Translations under genes and position numbers: made by a program
Notes under the pieces: model-generated
Told to the model about the DNA's origin: nothing
Database searches by the model: none
What the model saw: the letters and a program-made list of their open reading frames with translations, nothing else
Shown here: one piece after another, positions 58,762 through 64,000 of the stretch
Numbering within the stretch: position 1 is the stretch's first letter
How the letters are laid out: the number at the start of each line of letters is the position of its first letter
From: Pseudomonadota bacterium
GTDB taxonomy: Bacteria > Pseudomonadota > Gammaproteobacteria > Steroidobacterales > Steroidobacteraceae
Reading direction: 5' to 3'
NCBI GenBank assembly: GCA_023423065.1
Contig: JAFAGC010000028.1
Span: 1 to 64,000, forward strand
DNA length: 64,000 bases

Positions 58762-61014
58762 ATGGAAAAGCGCTTGATCAGGTTCGACGGATGGGCGGTC
58801 GACTTCGAGTCCGGCGAGATCTCGAAGGACGGCACGACCAGTCGCCTGCAGGACCAGCCCCTGGCGGTCCTCGACGAGCTGACGCAACGACCCGGCCAGG
58901 TCGTGACGCGCGAGCAGCTGATCGCCCGGCTCTGGCCCACCGGCGTGGTCGAATACGACACCGGCCTCAATACCGCGGTGCGCAAACTGCGCATCGCGCT
59001 CGGCGACGATGCCGACACTCCGCGTTACATCGAGACCCTGCCGCGCAAGGGTTACCGCTTCATCGCGGAGCTCGAGCCCGATCGGGTCGCCGAGCCCGCG
59101 CCCTGGTACGAAACCTCCACCGAAGCCACGAGCACGCCCACGACCGGTCGCCGCGAATCCGACCGGCGCGCGCCCCTGCGCCGCCTCGCGCTCGGATTCG
59201 GCAGCGTCATCGCCGCCGTCGCGCTGGCCGTGGTTGCCTGGCGCATGCCCGGCACCTGGTTCGGAGCGGCCCCGACCGACGAAGCCGCGCCGACGATCGT
59301 CGTGCTGCCGCTGGTCGACATGAGCCTCGACCAGAAAGAGCAGCCGCTGTGCGACGGCCTCACCGAGGAGCTGTCCAACTGGCTCGCGCACATTCCGACC
59401 CTGCGCGTGGTCGCGCGCACCTCCGCGTTCGCGTTCAAGGGCGAGAACAAGGACGTGCGCGAGATCGCGAAAGCGCTCGACGCGACCCATGTGCTCGAAG
59501 GCAGCCTGCGCCGCTCGGGCGAAAACCTGCGCGTCACCGTGCAGCTCATCGAGGCGAAGCGCGGTGTGCACATCTGGTCCGACACCTACGCGCTGCCCAT
59601 CGGCGACATCTTCCTCATCGAGGACACGGTGTCGCGTTCGGTGGCCGAAGCGCTGCACCTCAGGCTGGCCTCGGATACCGCGGAAGCCTGGGCACAGCGC
59701 CAGCCGCGCAAGATGGAGGCGTACGAGTTGTATCTGCTCGGCCGCGCGCGCGAGCGCGAGCGCACGGCCGCGGACAATCTCAAGGCCATCGAGTATTACC
59801 GTCGCGCGATCGAAGCCGATCCCGATTACGCGCTGGCGCTGGCGGGCCTCTCCGGCGCGCTGCTCAACAGCCGCACGCTGAACAATCGGCCGCTCGAGGA
59901 AATCATCATCGAGGCGGAGCCGCTGCTCAATCGCGCGCTCGAGCTCGAGCCGTCGCTCGCCGACGCGCTCGCGGTGAAGGGCTGGTTCCTGACGGACCAG
60001 ATGCGACTCGACGAAGCGCTGCCGATTCTCGAGCAGTCGGTGCGCATCAATCCCAACAATGCGCGCAGTCACCGCGTCCTCGGCGACCTCTACGGTAACC
60101 GTGGCAATCCACGCAAGGCGTTGGAACATTTCACGACCGCGGCGCGGCTCGATCCGATGGACTTCCTCTCGCAGGTGCTGCGCTGCCTCGAGCTCACCGA
60201 TCTCGGCGAATACGCCGAAGCCACGCAGGCCTGCGCGCGCGGCCGCGAGCTCGATCCGGAGAACCTGTGGGGACCGCTCGCCACGGCCTGGATCGAACGC
60301 GCGCAGGGCAAAACCGCCGAAGCGATCCGCTGGATCGACGAGGCGCGCAAGCTTTCGCCGGGCAATCCGATGCTCGCGAACCAGAAGGTGGATCTGCTGT
60401 TGTCGCTCGGCCAGGTCGCCGAGGCGCGCGCCGCGGCCGCGGAAATCCCCAACGACGGCAGCTTCGACTACTTCTCGCGGGGCGGACGGCTCGTGTACGC
60501 GGAGCAGGGTCCGAAAGCACTGCGCGAATGGATCGCCGCGAATGCGCTGCAGGCCAAGGCCACCACCAGCGCCGAATTGCGCGAGCTCGCGCACCTGCAG
60601 TGGATGGCGGGCGACCCGCTGGCCGCGCGCGGCACGCTCGAACATGCGGACCGCATCCTGCCCGCGGCGCTGGTCGACCGGCTCGACGGCGGGCAGATCC
60701 GGCACGCGGCCTCCGCGGCGCTGATCCGCGCGGGCATCGAGATCGAGACCAAGGGCGATCTCGCCCGCGCCGGCAGGTTACTCGACGACCTCGACGGGTT
60801 GCTGAACAGCTTCGAGAAGAATGGCGGCCGGCACTACGGCCTGTACTCGTTGCGCGCCGAATCGCTTGCGCTGCGCGGCCAGAAAGCCGAAGCACAGGCC
60901 GCGATCGACGAAGCCTGGAGACGCGGCTGGCGCAGCGCATGGACGCTGCGCAACGAGCCGTGGTTCGCCGGGATCAAGGTCCCTGGAGCGGAATCGGACG
61001 CGAGGTCCCTTTAG
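58762..61014 (+). CDS. CadC-like winged-helix/TM/TolB-TPR regulator
   Basis: The 750-residue protein has a winged helix (LIRFDGWAVDFESGEISKDG to RYIETLPRKGYRFIA, about residues 4-105), a membrane helix (LALGFGSVIAAVALAVVAW), a TolB-like domain (TIVVLPLVDMSLDQ, DGLTEELSNWLAHI, VLEGSLRRSGENLRVTVQLI) and a long TPR array reaching the C-terminus. It should sense an envelope signal and bind DNA directly. It is adjacent to the NPQPLPP gene, 121 bases away on the opposite strand, a plausible target. Confidence 0.88.
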   Translation: MEKRLIRFDGWAVDFESGEISKDGTTSRLQDQPLAVLDELTQRPGQVVTREQLIARLWPTGVVEYDTGLNTAVRKLRIALGDDADTPRYIETLPRKGYRFIAELEPDRVAEPAPWYETSTEATSTPTTGRRESDRRAPLRRLALGFGSVIAAVALAVVAWRMPGTWFGAAPTDEAAPTIVVLPLVDMSLDQKEQPLCDGLTEELSNWLAHIPTLRVVARTSAFAFKGENKDVREIAKALDATHVLEGSLRRSGENLRVTVQLIEAKRGVHIWSDTYALPIGDIFLIEDTVSRSVAEALHLRLASDTAEAWAQRQPRKMEAYELYLLGRARERERTAADNLKAIEYYRRAIEADPDYALALAGLSGALLNSRTLNNRPLEEIIIEAEPLLNRALELEPSLADALAVKGWFLTDQMRLDEALPILEQSVRINPNNARSHRVLGDLYGNRGNPRKALEHFTTAARLDPMDFLSQVLRCLELTDLGEYAEATQACARGRELDPENLWGPLATAWIERAQGKTAEAIRWIDEARKLSPGNPMLANQKVDLLLSLGQVAEARAAAAEIPNDGSFDYFSRGGRLVYAEQGPKALREWIAANALQAKATTSAELRELAHLQWMAGDPLAARGTLEHADRILPAALVDRLDGGQIRHAASAALIRAGIEIETKGDLARAGRLLDDLDGLLNSFEKNGGRHYGLYSLRAESLALRGQKAEAQAAIDEAWRRGWRSAWTLRNEPWFAGIKVPGAESDARSL

Positions 61015-61026
61015 GACCTGCTCGAC

Positions 61027-61098
61027 CTAGCCGGTTGGCGGATCCGGCCCCTCGTTCCCCGGAGTCCGTTTCGTCTTCTTCTTCTTTGCCTTCGCCAT
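61027..61098 (-). CDS. 23-residue lysine-rich micro-peptide
   Basis: ATG 61098 follows an AGGAG ribosome site. The frame MAKAKKKKTKRTPGNEGPDP ends at TAG after 23 codons. The N-terminal eight residues are almost identical to those of the peptide at 30037-30105. It is convergent with the regulator gene, ending 13 bases from its stop. The conserved start plus separate ribosome sites at both loci support real translation. Confidence 0.6.
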   Translation of the reverse strand: MAKAKKKKTKRTPGNEGPDPPTG

Positions 61099-61145
61099 GT
61101 TCGTTCTCCTCGGCAGTGACGCGGATAATCCGGCAACGCCGCGCG

Positions 61146-61451
61146 TCAGGCAACCGTGCGTTTGCGCGTGAGCCGGCCGAGCAGCGCGCCGAGCGCGAAT
61201 CCCAGCAGCGCGTACAACGCGAGTGCGCCGTAGTAGATCGCGTTGGGCCGGGTGAACACCCATTCGGCGGGCAGCAGGTGTTTGCGCAGCAGGTTCCAGC
61301 TCACGACCCCGAGCGCCAGGGCCATCGCCGAGTACACGGGCCAGCGCCAGTACGCGCGTGTGTCCGCGCGCATGAGCAGCAGGCCGGCGAGCATCGCGGC
61401 CGCGGTGATGGCGTAGGCGAGCGCGAGCTCGGCGAGCTGCAGATTCATCAT
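61146..61451 (-). CDS. Small three-helix membrane protein
   Basis: The 101-residue protein has three hydrophobic segments (LALAYAITAAAMLAGLLLM, WPVYSAMALALGVVSW, ALALYALLGFALGALLG) and a basic tail (RLTRKRTVA). Its start overlaps the stop of the RNase T2 gene (ATGA), so it is translated with that enzyme. No known family is recognised. It might help export or hold the RNase, but that is inference. Confidence 0.72.
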   Translation of the reverse strand: MMNLQLAELALAYAITAAAMLAGLLLMRADTRAYWRWPVYSAMALALGVVSWNLLRKHLLPAEWVFTRPNAIYYGALALYALLGFALGALLGRLTRKRTVA

Positions 61452-62233
61452 GTTCGTCCCCCCGCAATCCGGAATTCCGATCCGCAGCCCTGGTCGTGCC
61501 GCGGCAGCCGCGCGCAGTCGAGCAGCGTGCCGGGCGTACCGCCCGGGCCGTCGTTGTCGACACACTGCCGGATCTCGACGAGGAACGGTTGTCCGCGCAG
61601 CTCCGGTGGTGCGTCGCGCAGCGTCCGGCAATGCAGCGTGAAGGTGGAACCGATGCCGGGCTCGTGGAGATCCGCGTATTCGCGGAGTGCTTCCGGCGTG
61701 GTCGTTTCGCCCGCGAGAGTAGTTAGCCTGGCGCCCAGCGCGCCGTCGAGCACGCGCGCCAGGTCGATCGAGCGGCGGAAGAACTCGTCGTCGTCGAGGC
61801 CGCTGCAGCCGCCATGTTTACGCCACTCGTGCTCGTGCAGGTTCGCGGCGATGCCGGGCATCCAGTCGGCCAGTTCCACCTCGAGCGCGGGGTCGAGTTC
61901 GAGCCTGTGCGTGGGGCAGTCCCGCGGATACGTGCGCGGCGCGAGGTTCTCGGGCCAGAGCCCATGGATGACGAGCGGACGCTGCGAACGCGCGCGGCAC
62001 TCCCGCATGTGCGCGCGGCCATCCGCGCAGAAGGCCGGGTGCACGGTGAGCGCGAGCAGGTAGAAGTCGAATGGGGGTTTGGCCGGCGCGGAGACCTGCT
62101 TATGACCTGTCGCGGCGGCCACCGGTTGGGCCGCCGGCCCGCTGGACATGCGGAATGCATACCAGGACACGACCGCGCCCACGACGAGCACCGTCGCGAT
62201 CATCCATGCCCCGAGCCGCCGCGATATTTTCAC
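61448..62233 (-). CDS. RNase T2 family ribonuclease
   Basis: The 261-residue protein has an N-terminal anchor (LGAWMIATVLVVGAVVSW) and the two RNase T2 catalytic motifs: CAS I in LVIHGLWPE and CAS II in HEHEWRKHGGC, together with paired cysteines. It cuts RNA through a 2',3'-cyclic intermediate in the periplasm, probably for nutrient scavenging. It is longer than E. coli RNase I and membrane-tethered. It is operon-linked to the 101-residue membrane protein. Confidence 0.9.
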   Translation of the reverse strand: MKISRRLGAWMIATVLVVGAVVSWYAFRMSSGPAAQPVAAATGHKQVSAPAKPPFDFYLLALTVHPAFCADGRAHMRECRARSQRPLVIHGLWPENLAPRTYPRDCPTHRLELDPALEVELADWMPGIAANLHEHEWRKHGGCSGLDDDEFFRRSIDLARVLDGALGARLTTLAGETTTPEALREYADLHEPGIGSTFTLHCRTLRDAPPELRGQPFLVEIRQCVDNDGPGGTPGTLLDCARLPRHDQGCGSEFRIAGGRT

Positions 62234-62387
62234 GCGCGCCAGAATTCACCGGAACTGATGTCAAATCAAGCGACTCCCATGTCTGTCCTGCGAAGTCCAT
62301 GATGGTCATCGCAGGCTCGTACGTCTCATAACGTTATAGTTGCGCCCCGCTGCAAGCCCTTTCGTGTCAACAACAATTCGGGACCCC

Positions 62388-64000
62388 ATGAAACCTTCCG
62401 TTCTGCTCTCCCGCTTCGCTGTCCTGTTGATCTCCGGAATCACCGTCGTCTGCGCGCAGACCCTCACGCTCTCGCCCGACGAACGCCTGCCCACGCCCGT
62501 CGTGGACCCGGCCTCGGACGAGGCGGAGCTCGCGCTCAAACATTTCACGCTGCCTGAAGAACTGCAGGCCCGCTTGTGGGCCGCCGAGCCGATGCTCGCG
62601 AACCCCGTGGCGTTCGACTTCGACGAGAAGGGCCGGCTGTTCGTCTCCGAGACGCATCGTTATCACTCGAGCGTGCTCGACATCCGCAACTACATGCCGA
62701 TGCTCGAGATCGATCTCGCCTCGCGTTCGATCGAGGACCGCTCGAAGCTGATCCACAGCGTGTTCGGCGAAGACCAGGCGAAGCAGTTCGCGATCGAGAG
62801 CGAGATCGTGCGGCTGGTCGAGGACACCGACGGTGACGGCGTCGCCGACAAGTCGAGCATCTTCGCCGACGGATTCAACAGCGAGCTCGACGGCATCGCC
62901 TCGGGCGTGCTCGCGCGCAACGGCAAGGTCTGGTTCACGAACATTCCGAGCCTGTGGCTGCTGACGGAACAGGCCAACGCGAAACCGAAGCGCGAAGAGC
63001 TGCTGCGCGGCTTCGGCGTGCGCTTCAATTTCACGGGCCATGATTTCCACGGCCTCGCGATCGGGCACGACGGCAAGCTGTATTACTCGATCGGCGACCG
63101 CGGTACGAACGTGAAGGGCCCGGACGGCCGGGCCGTCGCCGTACCCGACGACGGCGCGGTGTTCCGCTCGAACTTCGACGGCACGGAGCTCGAGCTCGTG
63201 CACCGCGGCCTGCGCAACCCGCAGGAACTCGTATTCGACGAGCGCGGCGATCTCTTCACCGGCGACAACGACAGCGACCAGGGCGACATGGAGCGCCTGG
63301 TGCACGTGGTCGAGGGCGGTGACAGCGGCTGGCGCGTCGGCTACCAGTTCGCGCCGCTCGGCAAGGGCGGTCCGTGGATCAGCGACAACCTGTGGAAGCC
63401 GCGCTTCCCGGGACGTCCCGCCTATCTACTGCCGCCCGTCTGCAACATCGAGGACGGTCCGTCAGGACTCACCTACTACCCGGGCACGGGCCTCACGCCC
63501 GCCTACGCCGGGCATTTCTTCATCACGCACTTCAAGGGCAGCATCGCGCGCAGCGGCATCCAGACCTACACGCTGGGCAAGCTCGGCGCGTCGTACAAGC
63601 CGACGAGCAGCCAGCAGTTCATGGGCGGCGTGTTGCCGACCGACGTGACGTTCGCGCCGGACGGCAAGCTCTATCTGCTCGACTGGGTGGATGGGTGGCC
63701 GAAGTCCCGCAAGGGTCGCGTCTACGGCGTTTCGCCGGTGAAGCCGGATCCCGCGCAGGTGAAGTTGAGCGCGGAAGTCGCGCAACTGCTGGCGAGCGGA
63801 TTGAAGCAGGTCAGCAACCAGCGGCTCATGAGCGAGTTGCTGTCGCATCCCGATCGGCGCATTCGTCTCGAAGCACAGTTCGAAATCGTGGCGCGCGGCA
63901 ATCCGGGAGCGTTCTCGAAAGCGGTGACTGGCGCGAAGGGCGTGACGCCTCTGGGCCGTCTGCACGCGGTCTGGGGACTCACGCAGTTCGGCGTCGCGGG
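62388..64000 (+). CDS. Exported propeller-type dehydrogenase-like protein (5' part, runs off window)
   Basis: The frame opens at ATG 62388 and stays open for 537 codons to the window end, so the protein is partial. A Sec signal (VLLISGITVVCAQ) precedes a propeller domain of the glucose/sorbosone-dehydrogenase or PVC-type 'membrane-bound dehydrogenase' family: FDEKGRLFVSETHRYH, a calcium-type loop DTDGDGVADKS, GLAIGHDGKLYYSIGDRG, RGLRNPQELVFDERGDLF. The last 60 residues begin a HEAT-like part, as in the longer family members that end with a cytochrome c domain. Confidence 0.82.
   Translation, partial: MKPSVLLSRFAVLLISGITVVCAQTLTLSPDERLPTPVVDPASDEAELALKHFTLPEELQARLWAAEPMLANPVAFDFDEKGRLFVSETHRYHSSVLDIRNYMPMLEIDLASRSIEDRSKLIHSVFGEDQAKQFAIESEIVRLVEDTDGDGVADKSSIFADGFNSELDGIASGVLARNGKVWFTNIPSLWLLTEQANAKPKREELLRGFGVRFNFTGHDFHGLAIGHDGKLYYSIGDRGTNVKGPDGRAVAVPDDGAVFRSNFDGTELELVHRGLRNPQELVFDERGDLFTGDNDSDQGDMERLVHVVEGGDSGWRVGYQFAPLGKGGPWISDNLWKPRFPGRPAYLLPPVCNIEDGPSGLTYYPGTGLTPAYAGHFFITHFKGSIARSGIQTYTLGKLGASYKPTSSQQFMGGVLPTDVTFAPDGKLYLLDWVDGWPKSRKGRVYGVSPVKPDPAQVKLSAEVAQLLASGLKQVSNQRLMSELLSHPDRRIRLEAQFEIVARGNPGAFSKAVTGAKGVTPLGRLHAVWGLTQFGVA

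Overview
The window is high-GC (visibly well above 60% outside one island), densely packed Proteobacterial chromosome with many short overlaps between genes (ATGA/TGATG). Gene content (several CadC-like winged-helix/TPR regulators, ECF sigma/anti-sigma pairs, S9/S41/S8 peptidases, a GH115 alpha-glucuronidase, cyclopropane-fatty-acid synthase, a YgiQ radical-SAM protein, REP-like palindromes) suggests a soil or plant-matter gammaproteobacterium of the Steroidobacter/Xanthomonadales type. That placement is inference from gene content; there is no rRNA or tRNA gene in the window to anchor it.

Layout. 0-8 kb: Tat-exported oxidoreductase, LysE exporter, HAD phosphatase, DUF1349 protein, cytosolic PAS histidine kinase, then an ECF sigma / anti-sigma / subtilase-like cluster. 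8-20 kb: methyltransferase plus MddA-like methyltransferase, a winged-helix/TPR regulator, acyltransferase, PRC-barrel protein, secreted HEXXH protease, cfa, VIT-family transporter, and a BlaI/M56 protease/repeat-protein operon with a perfect 20-bp operator. 20-26.7 kb: orphan XRE regulator, ECF sigma / anti-sigma / two HEAT-repeat proteins, vapBC, nitroreductase plus alpha/beta hydrolase.

26.8-33 kb is an AT-richer island bounded on the left by a frameshifted haloperoxidase remnant and on the right by a truncated second copy of the neighbouring OmpA-like gene. All its genes lie on the minus strand: a PD-(D/E)XK-like nuclease candidate, a 22-residue lysine-rich peptide, a small membrane protein, and an ABC-type ATPase translationally coupled to a DUF4435/Toprim-like protein. 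The last two have the gene order, sizes and motifs of the PARIS (AriA-AriB) anti-phage abortive-infection system. This is the strongest candidate for an exciting system here, and the adjacent nuclease and membrane genes could be undescribed partners.

33-46 kb: OmpA-like protein, a desaturase gene interrupted by one in-frame TAG before its last histidine box, ygiQ carrying a REP arm inside its reading frame, parDE, S41 protease, HxlR regulator, cupin-type protein, GFA protein and GH115. 46-51 kb: a tandemly duplicated two-gene module (7-TM protein divergent from a membrane-anchored winged-helix/TPR regulator), with a remnant gene between the copies. 51-64 kb: S9 peptidase, lactonase-type propeller, pseudo-Hpt protein, GST, YggU, globin, another winged-helix/TPR regulator, a second lysine-rich micro-peptide, RNase T2 and the start of a dehydrogenase/propeller-type exported protein cut by the window edge.

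Three families of palindromic repeats recur and repeatedly abut stop codons. A 7-mer, CTATCTA, recurs about two dozen times on both strands and in all reading frames, far more than composition predicts.
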